Shown: positions 33,995 to 43,400 of the stretch, piece after piece
How the letters are laid out: each line of letters begins with the position of its first letter
How positions within the stretch are numbered: position 1 is the stretch's first letter
Assembly (NCBI GenBank): GCA_044229235.1
Contig: JBGATH010000002.1
Location: forward strand, 128,678 to 192,677
Reading direction: 5' to 3'
DNA: 64,000 nt
DNA from: UKL13-2 sp044229235
GTDB lineage: Bacteria > Pseudomonadota > Gammaproteobacteria > Burkholderiales > Usitatibacteraceae
Notes under the pieces: model-generated
Database searches by the model: none
What the model was told of the DNA's origin: nothing
The model's input: only the letters and a program-made list of their open reading frames with translations
Program-made: the position numbers and the translations under genes

Positions 33995-34558
33995 GTGATT
34001 GCGGATCCCACCGTTGACAGCGAGTTCATCACGGCCACCACCCGCTGGCTGGAACGCGCCGTCATCGGCCTGAACCTGTGTCCGTTCGCCAAGGCCGTGC
34101 ATGTGCGGCAGCAGGTGCGAATGGTGGTGAGCACGGCGACCAACATCGACGCCCTGTGCGAAGACCTGCTCGATGAACTGCAGCTGCTGGCGCACGCCGA
34201 TCCGGAACAGATCGACACCACCTTGCTGATCCACCCGCAGGTGCTCGGTGATTTTATCGACTACAACGATTTCCTCGAGATTGCCGACCGGGCGGTGGAG
34301 GAACTGAATCTGACGGGACAATTGCAGGTGGCGAGCTTTCACCCGCATTACCAATTCGCCGGCACCGAGGTGGACGACATCACCAATTACACCAATCGTT
34401 CGCCCTACCCCACGCTGCACCTGCTGCGCGAAGCCAGCATCGATCGCGCGGTGGCCGCCTTCCCGGAGGCCTCGACAATTTTCGAGAAGAACATGGCAAC
34501 CCTGCGCACGCTGGGGCATGCCGGTTGGGAGGCGTTGTTCGCGGTGGAACACGGATGA
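33995..34558 (+). CDS. DUF1415 family protein
   Basis: A 187-residue cytoplasmic protein of the DUF1415 family, recognised by RAVIGLNLCPFAK near residue 22 and by FHPHYQFAG and NRSPYPTLHLLRE in the second half. Function is unknown; the conserved Cys and His residues suggest a metal or redox role. The GTG at 33995, three bases after the VOC stop, is the only start that keeps the conserved N-terminal helix. It has little ribosome site and is probably coupled to the upstream gene. Confidence 0.85.
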   Translation: MIADPTVDSEFITATTRWLERAVIGLNLCPFAKAVHVRQQVRMVVSTATNIDALCEDLLDELQLLAHADPEQIDTTLLIHPQVLGDFIDYNDFLEIADRAVEELNLTGQLQVASFHPHYQFAGTEVDDITNYTNRSPYPTLHLLREASIDRAVAAFPEASTIFEKNMATLRTLGHAGWEALFAVEHG

Positions 34559-34594
34559 GGTCGCCCTTGTCGTGCCGCGCGGGCCACGCCGACA

Positions 34595-35515
34595 TCAATC
34601 GACGCGAATGGTTTTTGCAAAGAAGTTGTAAACCGCGGCGATGCGCCGCAGGTGCCGCGATTCCGGATGGGTCAGTATCCACAGGTCCACCGCGCACTCG
34701 TCCAGAACCGGCGTCAGCGCGGTAAGCCGCGGATCGTCGCGGGCCTTGTAGACCGGCAGCAGCGCGATGCCGAGGCCCGCGCGCACCGCTTCACTCACGG
34801 CCATTTGCGAATTGACGCGGTAACGCGCCACCGACTTCGGGTAATTCTTCTTGCGCCAGCGCGCCACCGGATGCTCGGGCATGGCGTCGTCGAGCACGAT
34901 CCAGTCGTATTCATCCAGCGGCTGCACGCTGCGCTTGCCCTTGAACTGTGCGGCGGAACCGAACACCGCGAATTTCGCGAGGCCCAGATGATGGCCCACC
35001 AGATGCTCGGGCGGCTTGGTGGTGCCGCGGATGGCGATGTCGGCATCGCGCTTGGTGAGGTTGGCGACTTCATTGGAAGCGGAAAGCTCCAGCTCGATCT
35101 GCGGATGCCGCGCCTTCAATTCGCCCAGCAGCGGGATCAGCAGCCCGTAAAGCACCGAGTCGGTGGTGGTGAGCCGCACCAGGCCGGAAACTTCATCCTG
35201 CGAGGCCAGCGAGGCGGTGCGCGCCGCTTCCAGTTCCGCCTCGATGCGCTCGGCGTGCGCGGCAATGTTGATAGTCATCTCGGTGGGCAGGTAGCCGCGG
35301 CGTGAACGGTTGAACAGCGGCTGGCCCAGCTGCTTCTCGATGCGCTGCACGCTGCGAAACACCGTCGAGGGATCGGCCGCCAGCCGCCGGCCCGCCTCGG
35401 CCAACGTGCCGCCGCGCGACACCGCCAGCAGCACTTCCAGGTCGGCGGCCGTCAGCTGGTAGTGCGGGGCCTGCTTGCCGGTTCGCGACGCCTTGCCTTG
35501 CGTTTGTGCATTCAT
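34595..35515 (-). CDS. LysR family transcriptional regulator
   Basis: A 306-residue LysR-type regulator. The winged helix is at about residues 22-80 (LAEAGRRLAADPSTVFRSVQRIEKQLG is spread over the HTH), followed by the linker helix and a periplasmic-binding-like effector domain to the end. LTTTDSVLYGLLIPLL marks the first effector-domain strand. The effector is unknown. It is divergent, across 126 bases with repeated GCAAT motifs, from a 38-residue membrane protein that may be its target. Confidence 0.9.
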   Translation of the reverse strand: MNAQTQGKASRTGKQAPHYQLTAADLEVLLAVSRGGTLAEAGRRLAADPSTVFRSVQRIEKQLGQPLFNRSRRGYLPTEMTINIAAHAERIEAELEAARTASLASQDEVSGLVRLTTTDSVLYGLLIPLLGELKARHPQIELELSASNEVANLTKRDADIAIRGTTKPPEHLVGHHLGLAKFAVFGSAAQFKGKRSVQPLDEYDWIVLDDAMPEHPVARWRKKNYPKSVARYRVNSQMAVSEAVRAGLGIALLPVYKARDDPRLTALTPVLDECAVDLWILTHPESRHLRRIAAVYNFFAKTIRVD

Positions 35516-35538
35516 GGATTGCGCTCCCGCCTATTTTC

Positions 35539-35585
35539 ATTGCAATCACGCAATCATATAGTTTGTCCGTCGCCACCGCAATTGC
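35539..35585. promoter_or_regulatory. Candidate LysR operator region
   Basis: ATTGC-N6-GCAAT at 35539-35554 and the palindrome GCAATTGC at 35578-35585 lie in the gap between the LysR gene and the small divergent gene. The first contains a T-N11-A spacing, as in LysR sites. The link is inferred only from position. Confidence 0.4.
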
Positions 35586-35641
35586 AATCCTGCAAGTCCC
35601 GAACGGGAAACGCGGTGCCCACTGACACAAAGGAGCACACC

Positions 35642-35758
35642 ATGAAACGCATTATTGATTTCTTGTCCCGCCCGGAAGTCCTGATGACCCTCTCACTCGT
35701 GGCCATGCTGGTCGTGGCAGACCTGTCGCTTGAGGTTGGTTTCTCCAGGCTGGCCTAG
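35642..35758 (+). CDS. 38-residue membrane protein
   Basis: A very short frame starting MKRIIDFLSRPEV with one membrane segment, LMTLSLVAMLVVADLSLEV. AAAGGAG lies six bases before ATG, one of the best ribosome sites in the window, so it is probably translated. It belongs to no family I recognise. Its divergent position from a LysR gene suggests regulation by that protein. The short length means automatic annotation often misses it. Confidence 0.6.
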   Translation: MKRIIDFLSRPEVLMTLSLVAMLVVADLSLEVGFSRLA

Positions 35759-35781
35759 GCGCGGCATTATGTTCGCAGCGC

Positions 35782-36462
35782 TCAGTTACCGGGGATGACC
35801 CCTTTGCTGAGCCACTGCCCCCACACTGAAACGGTGGCGGTTTTGCCGATCAGTTCCGGATGCGCGGCAAACTCCCTTTCGAGCATGGCCGTATCCTTGG
35901 TCGCGGCAAACAGGATGTCCGAGATCGGGCCGCTCTCAAGCCGGTACCACGCGCCGACCACATGTTTATCGATGAGACCCTGCAGAAAATCCGTCGCGGC
36001 GCGGTCGGCAGCGCCGGGCGCATTCGCGGCGCGGCTGATCAGGATGATGCGCCCCTCAACTACGCCACTCGCGTCGATACCCTCCGTGTTGAGCGGCCGA
36101 CGCGCGACGGCAGGTGTCGCGTTAAGCGTCATGTAGCCTTCGCGCACGTATTCATCGGGCTGGAAGTAGCCAACCATTTCCTCGCGCGACATGGCATCGA
36201 CGATAACGATGCCGCGCTTGACCGTGGAAGGATCGCGCAGTGGACCGGCGGCAGAAAGTTTCTTCTCCCCGAACAGGCGCTTGAAGTTGTCGATGTGGCC
36301 GCGCTGCATGGCCGCGACTGCTTCTTTGTCGTTGGGCGTTTTCTTGCCGGTTTCGAGGAAGATGAACCAGGTGCGGGGGGATTCGGCGACCGGAGCGGTG
36401 CTGCAGGCGCCGAGGAGCAGCGCGACGACAAACGTAATCAGTGCGGACTTGAGTATGCGCAT
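35782..36462 (-). CDS. Outer-membrane/periplasmic lipoprotein with YciI-like domains
   Basis: A 226-residue protein with a lipobox LLGACS at about 16-21, so Cys20 is likely lipidated. The rest resembles two YciI/muconolactone-isomerase-like alpha/beta-barrel units: TWFIFLETGKK at the front with an AAMQRGHIDNFKRL helix, and WYRLESGPISDILF in the second half. YciI proteins are small dimeric folds, rarely catalytic. ATG at 36462 follows GGAG-poor sequence. It converges with the 38-residue gene. Confidence 0.75.
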   Translation of the reverse strand: MRILKSALITFVVALLLGACSTAPVAESPRTWFIFLETGKKTPNDKEAVAAMQRGHIDNFKRLFGEKKLSAAGPLRDPSTVKRGIVIVDAMSREEMVGYFQPDEYVREGYMTLNATPAVARRPLNTEGIDASGVVEGRIILISRAANAPGAADRAATDFLQGLIDKHVVGAWYRLESGPISDILFAATKDTAMLEREFAAHPELIGKTATVSVWGQWLSKGVIPGN

Positions 36463-36539
36463 GGAGGCTCCCGATTGGGCGAAGGATAGAGGAGTTGCTT
36501 GAAATACACAGGTGCGGGCATTGTCCTGCTGTCCGCAAT

Positions 36540-36645
36540 GCACTTCCCTCTTTCCTAAAGAGGGACTGAGGGAGATTTTCGGCGGCCAGCACATCGCCAT
36601 CGCTCAAAATCCCTCTCAATCTCCCTTTAGGAAAGGGAGAAGTGC
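36540..36645. repeat. Inverted repeat, family S, copy 3
   Basis: Arms 36540-36579 and 36606-36645 are about 85% complementary over 40 bases, with GCACTTC and GAAGTGC at the ends and CTTTCCTAAAG / CTTTAGGAAAG hairpin tips. It fills most of the gap 36463-36755 with a half copy of family R. Confidence 0.7.
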
Positions 36646-36693
36646 GATGCGTAAAGCCCGACAAATCATGCCAAACCGCGATGCAACCTACTC

Positions 36694-36730
36694 CAAACTC
36701 TAGCACTGGCGCGGCTTCCAGGCCATTTCC
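36694..36730. repeat. Family R, half copy 6
   Basis: CTCTAGCACTGGCGCGGC and CTTCCAGGCC match the left half of the palindrome; the right half is replaced by TGACGCCGGCGCGGGTTC. It ends 26 bases before the exporter stop codon. Confidence 0.6.
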
Positions 36731-36755
36731 CCTCTGACGCCGGCGCGGGTTCCGG

Positions 36756-38558
36756 TCAGTTGGCGTGAAACTGCAGCGCCGCGAGATTGGCGTAAATGCC
36801 GCCTTGCGCGACCAGCGACGCGTGGGTGCCGGTCTCGACCAGTTGGCCGTTCTCCAGCACGATGATGCGATCGGCGCGCTGCACCGTGGCGAGGCGGTGG
36901 GCGATGACCAGCGTGGTGCGCCCGGCCATGGCGGCTTCCAGCGCGCCCTGCACCAGCCGCTCCGATTCGGCGTCCAGCGCGCTGGTGGCTTCGTCGAGCA
37001 ACAGCAGCGGCGGATTCTTCAGCAAGGCGCGGGCGATGGCGATGCGCTGCCGCTGGCCGCCGGAGAGACGCACGCCGCGTTCGCCGAGAAAGGTCTGGTA
37101 GCCCTGCGGCAGTTTTTCGATGAACTCATGCGCCGCGGCCAGGCGCGCGGCGGCGATCACTTCCTCGTCCGTGGCCGAGGCGAAGCCGTAGCGAATGTTT
37201 TCCATGGCATCGGCGGCAAAGATCACCGTGTCCTGCGGCACGATGCCAATGGCGTCGCGCAAGGCATGCAGATCGAGGCGTTTGATCTCCACGCCGTCGA
37301 GCGCAATGCTGCCCTGCTGCGGGTCGTAGAAACGCAGCAGCAGTTGGAACAGTGTGGTCTTGCCGGCACCCGAGGGGCCCACCACCGCGACCGTCTCGCC
37401 CGGCCGCACCGACAGCGACAGATTGGTGAGTGATAGCGCCAGCGGGCGCGAGGGGTAGTGGAAGGAAACGTCTTTCAGTTCCAGTGCGGCGCCGGCGCTG
37501 GTGCGCGGCGGCAGCGGCACGGGGTTGGCCGGCGACTGGATCGGCGAACGCTCGGCCAGCAATTCCATCAGCCGCTCGGTGGCGCCGGCGGCGCGCTGCG
37601 CTTCGCCCAGTGTTTCGGCCAGCGCGCCCACCGCGCCGGCGACGATGGCCGAATAGAGGATGAACTGGCCCAGTTCGCCGCCGGTCATCTTGCCCTGCAT
37701 CACCGCGTGCGCACCCAGCCACAGCACGAAGACGATGGCGCCGAAGATCAGCAGGATGGCCATCACCGTCAGTACCGAACGCGCCTTGATGCGCCGGATG
37801 GCCGTGGTAAAAGCGCGTTCCACCGAGTCGCCGAAACGATTCGCCTCGATGCGCTCGTGCGTGAACGCCTGCACCACCGGCATGGCATTGAGGATCTCGC
37901 CGGCCATGGCCGAGGCGTCGGCAATGCGGTCCTGCGAATCGCGTGACAGGGTACGCACCCGCCGGCCGAAAAGGACGATGGGCAGGATCACCGCCACCAG
38001 CAGTACGATGATGATCGACGACAGCTTGATGCTGGTGACAAACATCATCGCCAGGCCGCCAACGAACAGCAGCGAGTTGCGCAGCGCCATGGAGATGCTG
38101 GTGCCGACCACTGACTGGATCAGAGTGGTGTCGGTGGTCAGCCGCGACAGCACCTCGCCGCTTTGCGTAACTTCAAAAAACTGCGGGCTCTGCATGACAA
38201 CATGCGAATACACCGCCGTGCGGATGTCGGCGGTCACCCGCTCGCCCAGCCACGACACGGCGTAAAAGCGCGCGGCGGTGGCACCGGCCAGCACCACGGC
38301 TACACCGAACAGCGCGATGAAATAGGTATCGATATGCTCGATGCTCCCGGTGCCGGCGCCGCCGAAGCCCAGATCGATCATCTGCTTGAAGGCGTAGGGC
38401 ATGGTCAGTGTCGCGCCGGCCGCGACCAGCAGGGCGATGCCCGCCAGCAGGAACTGACGGGTGTACGGTTTCAGGAAAGGTATGAGGCCCTTGAGGGTGG
38501 CAAGGCTGCTTTTGCGCGGTGCCGGGCTGCTGCCCGGCGGTGGATTCGTTTCAGCCAT
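36756..38558 (-). CDS. ABC transporter, fused permease and ATPase (MsbA/LmrA type)
   Basis: A 600-residue half-transporter. Six membrane segments cover about 30-320; the nucleotide-binding domain from about 355 has Walker A GPSGAGKTT, signature LSGGQRQR and Walker B LLLLDEATSALD, and an H-loop (IAHRLATV). Members export lipids, lipopolysaccharide core or drugs as homodimers. The length fits the MsbA/BmrA class, but the lipid-flippase role is not certain. The gene is followed by repeats and preceded 113 bases away by a diguanylate cyclase gene on the same strand. Confidence 0.93.
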   Translation of the reverse strand: MAETNPPPGSSPAPRKSSLATLKGLIPFLKPYTRQFLLAGIALLVAAGATLTMPYAFKQMIDLGFGGAGTGSIEHIDTYFIALFGVAVVLAGATAARFYAVSWLGERVTADIRTAVYSHVVMQSPQFFEVTQSGEVLSRLTTDTTLIQSVVGTSISMALRNSLLFVGGLAMMFVTSIKLSSIIIVLLVAVILPIVLFGRRVRTLSRDSQDRIADASAMAGEILNAMPVVQAFTHERIEANRFGDSVERAFTTAIRRIKARSVLTVMAILLIFGAIVFVLWLGAHAVMQGKMTGGELGQFILYSAIVAGAVGALAETLGEAQRAAGATERLMELLAERSPIQSPANPVPLPPRTSAGAALELKDVSFHYPSRPLALSLTNLSLSVRPGETVAVVGPSGAGKTTLFQLLLRFYDPQQGSIALDGVEIKRLDLHALRDAIGIVPQDTVIFAADAMENIRYGFASATDEEVIAAARLAAAHEFIEKLPQGYQTFLGERGVRLSGGQRQRIAIARALLKNPPLLLLDEATSALDAESERLVQGALEAAMAGRTTLVIAHRLATVQRADRIIVLENGQLVETGTHASLVAQGGIYANLAALQFHAN

Positions 38559-38671
38559 GCGGCAGTGGTCTCGGTGGCGGGTGGGAGTGAACGGGGACCG
38601 TCATTATGACAAGCGCGACCGCCAATACGGCGATGCGCCACAAACTGGTGTGCCAGGGACTGCCCGCAATA

Positions 38672-39898
38672 TCAGGTTGAGGCGCTCGCTGCCGATTCAA
38701 GCGCCACGTCCGCGACGTGCGCGCCTGCGTCCAGCACCACGCAGTCGCGTCCCGCCGCCTTGGCCGCGTAAAGAGCGCGATCCGCGCGCTGCAACAGACG
38801 GTCGTAGGCGACCTCTGCCGCGCCGCGCACGCTGACACCAATCGAGACGGTGATGCGGATCGCCGCATCGTCAATCTGCAGCGGGTTCAGGCCGACGGCC
38901 ATGCGCAGGCGCTCGGCCACCGCCTGCGCCTCGGTCGCGCCGGCGTCTTCGATCAGCACCACGAATTCCTCTCCGCCCTGGCGGCCGATCATGCTTGGGC
39001 CTCGACACTGCTGCTCGAGCACCGCCGCAACGTGCTTCAAAGCGCGGTCGCCCGCCTCGTGGCCATAACGGTCATTGATGGCCTTGAAGTTATCGATGTC
39101 GACCACGGCTACCGCAAAGCCGGCGTTGGTGCGCTGCGCTGACTTGAAGCGTGCTTCGCCCGTGGCCGTGATGGATCGGCGGTTGGGCAATCCGGTGAGG
39201 TAATCGGTGGCCGCGGCCAATTCCCATTGGCGGCGGATGCGTTCCGAGCACATCATCAGGAACGCGGTGGTACCGATCACCGGCAGCACCGCCATCACCA
39301 CCGGCGTAAGCACATTGACCAAACTGCCGGCGTCGAGAATTGAATCCGGATCCGTCGCGCTGAACAGGTAATAGAGCGCACGGATGCTCATGAACACGGC
39401 GTCCAGCAGCATCAGCGCCGCCAGCACCGATCGGCTGACGGCGTGCTGGCGGCGGCGCCCGCGCCACAGCAGCGCAGCCGCGGACAGCAGCGCAGCCGCG
39501 GACAGCAGCGGAATCAACCAGGCCACGGTCGCGAACAGCACCCGCGCCAGCAAACTGGCAGATACCGTCGCGAACCAGAACACCCCCGCTGTCGCCAGCA
39601 AGGCAGGCGCGAATATCCACGGCGAATCGGCATGGCCGTCGAAGCGGCGCACCGCTCGCCAGTAAAGCGCGACGCCCACCAGCAGGCACGCATTGCCGGC
39701 CGGCAGAATAAAACCCGGCGGCAAGAACTGCTGCAGTGCCAGCAGTACACTGCCTCCGGCGGCGAGCAGCGTGCCGATACGCCAATCGACGGCGCTGGGC
39801 TGCACGTCCTCGGACAGGCCGCGATGCATCAGCCCGAGCACGCCGCCGTTGAGCAGCATCATGAGCGTGGCAATGATGAGGGCCGTGCGTGGATCCAT
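38672..39898 (-). CDS. Membrane diguanylate cyclase (GGDEF)
   Basis: A 408-residue protein with an N-terminal membrane region of about seven helices (residues 5-215), an MHYT/7TM-like sensor of unknown ligand, then a GGDEF domain from about 228. The active site is GGEEF, so it should make cyclic di-GMP. At the usual inhibitory site RxxD it reads RGPS, so product feedback is probably lost. A duplicated 18-base unit adds six residues to one membrane helix. A second, truncated copy of its N-terminus lies at 47226-47447. Confidence 0.9.
   Translation of the reverse strand: MDPRTALIIATLMMLLNGGVLGLMHRGLSEDVQPSAVDWRIGTLLAAGGSVLLALQQFLPPGFILPAGNACLLVGVALYWRAVRRFDGHADSPWIFAPALLATAGVFWFATVSASLLARVLFATVAWLIPLLSAAALLSAAALLWRGRRRQHAVSRSVLAALMLLDAVFMSIRALYYLFSATDPDSILDAGSLVNVLTPVVMAVLPVIGTTAFLMMCSERIRRQWELAAATDYLTGLPNRRSITATGEARFKSAQRTNAGFAVAVVDIDNFKAINDRYGHEAGDRALKHVAAVLEQQCRGPSMIGRQGGEEFVVLIEDAGATEAQAVAERLRMAVGLNPLQIDDAAIRITVSIGVSVRGAAEVAYDRLLQRADRALYAAKAAGRDCVVLDAGAHVADVALESAASAST
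39468..39503. repeat. Tandem 18-bp repeat within the diguanylate cyclase gene
   Basis: AGCAGCGCAGCCGCGGAC occurs twice in tandem, with a partial third copy. It encodes repeated SAAALL within a membrane helix and keeps the frame. Confidence 0.75.
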
Positions 39899-39996
39899 CG
39901 TCAGGCCGTCACGCGCCGGTGCAGGTTGGTGTCACGTTTATCGGGCGCTTGGGAAGTTACCGCATGCGCCATGTTAGCAAGCTGCGCGCGGCACCC

Positions 39997-40359
39997 CTAG
40001 AAAACCGGTGTGCCCAGCTTGAAGCGCGCCGTCATGATCTTGCCGTCCACCACCTCGTAGATCGCGATGACATCCACCGTGCCTTCGCGCCCATCGAACA
40101 TGCGCGTCACGCGCTCGCGATCCACCACCACGTTACCAACCGAAATGCGGCTCAGCAGTACGGCGCGCAGATTGGTCTCGGTGAAGCGCGCGACGTGCCG
40201 GGCGCGCACTTCCGCAACGTTGGCGGCCAGCAGCTTGTCCGGAAATTCGTAGAACCTGGAATCGGCGTGCCAGCAGGCCATGAAGCGTTCGATGTCCCTG
40301 GCATTGTAGGCATCGAGCTGTTCGCGGACGATCTCTTCGGGGCTGGCGGACGGGTTCAT
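39997..40359 (-). CDS. NTF2/SnoaL-like protein
   Basis: A 120-residue protein with the NTF2-like cone fold: EEIVREQLDAYNARDIERFMACWHADSRFYEFPDKLL is spread over the first helices and strand, and MTARFKLGTPVF closes the sheet. Such proteins bind or isomerise small hydrophobic ligands or serve as oligomerising domains. ATG at 40359 is chosen by comparison with the copy at 47549-47902, which begins at the same relative place. It is 98 bases upstream of the membrane diguanylate cyclase gene on the same strand, a pairing kept in the second copy. Confidence 0.8.
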   Translation of the reverse strand: MNPSASPEEIVREQLDAYNARDIERFMACWHADSRFYEFPDKLLAANVAEVRARHVARFTETNLRAVLLSRISVGNVVVDRERVTRMFDGREGTVDVIAIYEVVDGKIMTARFKLGTPVF

Positions 40360-40492
40360 GCGGCGATTGATCCTGGTGGCATGGAATACGGTGATGCGCG
40401 ATGCGAACGGACTGCAACCGCGCGGGAAGCCGTGCATTTTCGCGGCTTCGGGGTCGTCAACGCAAGCCCGCCGCCGCTTGCCGGGTTGCGGG

Positions 40493-40523
40493 AAAAAAAA
40501 GAGCCCGCGGCGCGGGCTCTTTT
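40493..40523 (-). terminator. Rho-independent terminator
   Basis: GAGCCCGCG-G-CGCGGGCTC forms a stem at 40501-40519 flanked by A8 on the left and T4 on the right. On the minus strand it reads as a stem followed by eight T, an ideal terminator for the Thr/Gly-rich gene ending at 40539; the T4 gives weaker activity in the other direction. Confidence 0.9.
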
Positions 40524-40538
40524 CCGGATCGAGCCGGG

Positions 40539-41717
40539 TCAGCCGCCCTTGCCCTTGCCGTTGCCGTGCGCGCCACCATGGCCCGGGTTGCCGCCTGCAG
40601 TTGTCAGGCCGCTTGCCGCGTTGGTCGCTGCCACGCCGCTGGCCGTGACCACGCCAGCACCGGTGGCAACCGTGGCTCCCTGCGCCCCGGCAGACGTCGT
40701 GCCGGTCGCGACGGCCGCACTGCCCGCCGTGCCACCGGCTGCCGTCACCAGACCCTTGCCGAACGCATTACCGTGGCCGGCGCCCGGACTGCCGCCGGCG
40801 GCGGTCAAGCCCTTCGCGCCTACGGTCCCGGCTGTGGTGCCGCCGGTAGTCACAATGCCGCTGCCGGTCATCGCGGGCTTGCCTGCAGTCGTCGGCACTT
40901 TGCCGCCACCACTGGTGGAGCCGGCCGCAGTCGTCATGCCGGTTGCGGTCGCGGTCTTGGTCGACGACCGGCCCGACGCGCTGGCCGTGCTCGTCGAGGG
41001 CGTGGTGCTGGTCTTGGTTGTGGCGGCCGGTGCGCTGGCAATCTGCTTGTTGGTCGCCTTGATTTCACTCACGACCGGGCCCAGCTTGGTGCCGTAAGCC
41101 TGCGCAATCTGGCCCCAGCCCATGCCGTCGGCGCGCAACTGCAACACGCCTTTCACGGTCACTGTCTTGCCGTCGGCACCGGTCAAGTCACCGCCGGTCA
41201 ACGCCGTCTGCAACTGCGCGGCGGTCGGATCGGTGATGCCTGCCTGCGCCAACACCTTCTGCGCGAGCGCGAGCGAGATGAATACGTTGCCCCAGCCCAT
41301 TTTGCCGGTGGGCGGCGTGATCGTGGTGCCCGCTGCCGTCGTGGTGCCGGTGGTGCCGCCGGTGGTGGTGCCGGTGGTGGAACCCGTAGTGCCGGTGCCG
41401 GTGGTGGTTCCCGTCGTGGTAGTTGAGGTGGTCGTGCTGGGCGCCGCGAGCGTGATCGGTGTGCCGTTGCGCAGGCCGATGACCAGCGCGAGCGCGTTGT
41501 CCTTGGAACCGGCCAGCGTGATGAAGCTGGCGGCCGTGCGGTCGGCCACCGTGGTCTGGCCCTTGTTCAATGCCAGCTTGTCCATCAGCGCGGTCTGGGT
41601 GCCAACCGACGTTGGGGTGGTGGTACCGGTGGAGCCGCCGGTGGTCTGCGCGTTTGCGCCAACAGCCACGGTCAGCGCGGCGGCAAGGATGGAAAGACGA
41701 AGATGGAATTTGCTCAT
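40539..41717 (-). CDS. Secreted Thr/Gly/Ala-rich low-complexity protein
   Basis: A 392-residue protein with a signal peptide cleaved near NAQTT (about residue 24). An N-terminal domain (about 40-95, with FITLAGSKDNALALVIGL) is followed by a Thr/Gly run at about 95-130, then a second ordered domain (about 135-215, GKMGWGNVFISLALAQ and GMGWGQIAQAYG). The last 170 residues are Thr/Ser/Ala/Gly repeats ending in a Gly/His/Lys tail. The repeated MGWG motif suggests two related small domains. ATG at 41717 follows AAAGGAG. Function is unknown; a surface or matrix role is plausible. Confidence 0.8.
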   Translation of the reverse strand: MSKFHLRLSILAAALTVAVGANAQTTGGSTGTTTPTSVGTQTALMDKLALNKGQTTVADRTAASFITLAGSKDNALALVIGLRNGTPITLAAPSTTTSTTTTGTTTGTGTTGSTTGTTTGGTTGTTTAAGTTITPPTGKMGWGNVFISLALAQKVLAQAGITDPTAAQLQTALTGGDLTGADGKTVTVKGVLQLRADGMGWGQIAQAYGTKLGPVVSEIKATNKQIASAPAATTKTSTTPSTSTASASGRSSTKTATATGMTTAAGSTSGGGKVPTTAGKPAMTGSGIVTTGGTTAGTVGAKGLTAAGGSPGAGHGNAFGKGLVTAAGGTAGSAAVATGTTSAGAQGATVATGAGVVTASGVAATNAASGLTTAGGNPGHGGAHGNGKGKGG

Positions 41718-41733
41718 GGGTGCTCCTTTAGGT

Positions 41734-42147
41734 TCATCCGATAATGCGTTCGGTCTGGAGAATGATTTCGGTCGCGGTCGCACTGTCGCGCAAAATGCCG
41801 CCGCTCTTCTTCACCGTAACCGACATGCGCGTGGCATTGCCCGTCAACGACTCCAGTTCCACGTCAATACTGCGGTCCCCTGCCGATGCGGTAATCACTT
41901 CCGTCTCGCCGTCGCGCGTCGTCGCAATCACCTTGACCTGCATGCGCGACAAGGCCGTCAGGGCGGCTTTCTTCAGCTGCGCCTGCGGCACCGAAAAAGT
42001 CTTGTAGACGATGCCGCTCAACGTATGCGAAACGCCCGTCGCCATGCCCACGCCGAGCGCGGTAATGCCAACCGCGACGCAACCGCCCAGCGGTAACACC
42101 AGCAGGAACACCACTGCCAACAACCTTTGAATCGACTTTGACTTCAT
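41734..42147 (-). CDS. DUF3568-like lipoprotein
   Basis: A 137-residue protein with a lipobox (LPLGGC) at about residues 18-23; the Cys is likely lipidated. The mature part has a short hydrophobic Gly/Ala region and a beta-rich C-terminal domain with ATRDGETEVITAS, like small outer-membrane lipoproteins of the DUF3568 group, which are of unknown function. It lies 16 bases upstream of the Thr/Gly-rich gene on the same strand and is probably co-expressed with it. ATG at 42147 is preferred; a GTG four codons earlier is possible. Confidence 0.75.
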   Translation of the reverse strand: MKSKSIQRLLAVVFLLVLPLGGCVAVGITALGVGMATGVSHTLSGIVYKTFSVPQAQLKKAALTALSRMQVKVIATTRDGETEVITASAGDRSIDVELESLTGNATRMSVTVKKSGGILRDSATATEIILQTERIIG

Positions 42148-42436
42148 TTGCTCGCGCACTCCCTCGCGTTATGCACGCTTCGGACGCAATGCCTGTGCCA
42201 AGCCGGGCGCCCGGCCAAGCGCATCAGGACGGCCACGTAAGCACCTGATCGGGAAATGATTTTTCTTCCATACCCGGCACGTGCCGATGGCAGGCACGCG
42301 GACGCCGTCGTTGATCGGCGACGCCGGCCGCCGCGATGCGTCAGTTTGGCGTTCATTGCTGGCCGGTGGCCGGTGGCCAGACGCTCGCATCGCACACGCT
42401 GCGTTGTGCGGCATGCAGGCGAGATCGTTAACGAAA

Positions 42437-42502
42437 AACGCCAGCATTGGCGCGGCTTTCGGGGCATTTTCAGCCTGCGAGCCGCACCACTGCTGGACTT
42501 TG
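42437..42502. repeat. Dispersed palindrome, family R, copy 7
   Basis: Arms CGCCAGCATTGGCGCGGC and GCCGCACCACTGCTGG. It lies in the 500-base gap between the lipoprotein and the MacB-type operon; I see no other feature in the rest of that gap. Confidence 0.75.
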
Positions 42503-42647
42503 CCATGGCGCAACCGTTCTACGTTTGCGCCGCGAATTCACGGCCCGCCTTGCCCATCGTCAAGCCGCGGCCGGCCCTGTTGATTATGATCAATACCGCA
42601 AGTGGCGTTGACGCGGTGCGCCGCGCCACGCCGAAACATGGTGCCTG

Positions 42648-43393
<746 letters not shown>

Positions 43394-43400
<7 letters not shown>

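Noticed and set aside
42281..42583. Possible 100-residue gene before the MacB-type operon
   Set aside because: Half of it lies in a family R palindrome and it has no ribosome site or motif.
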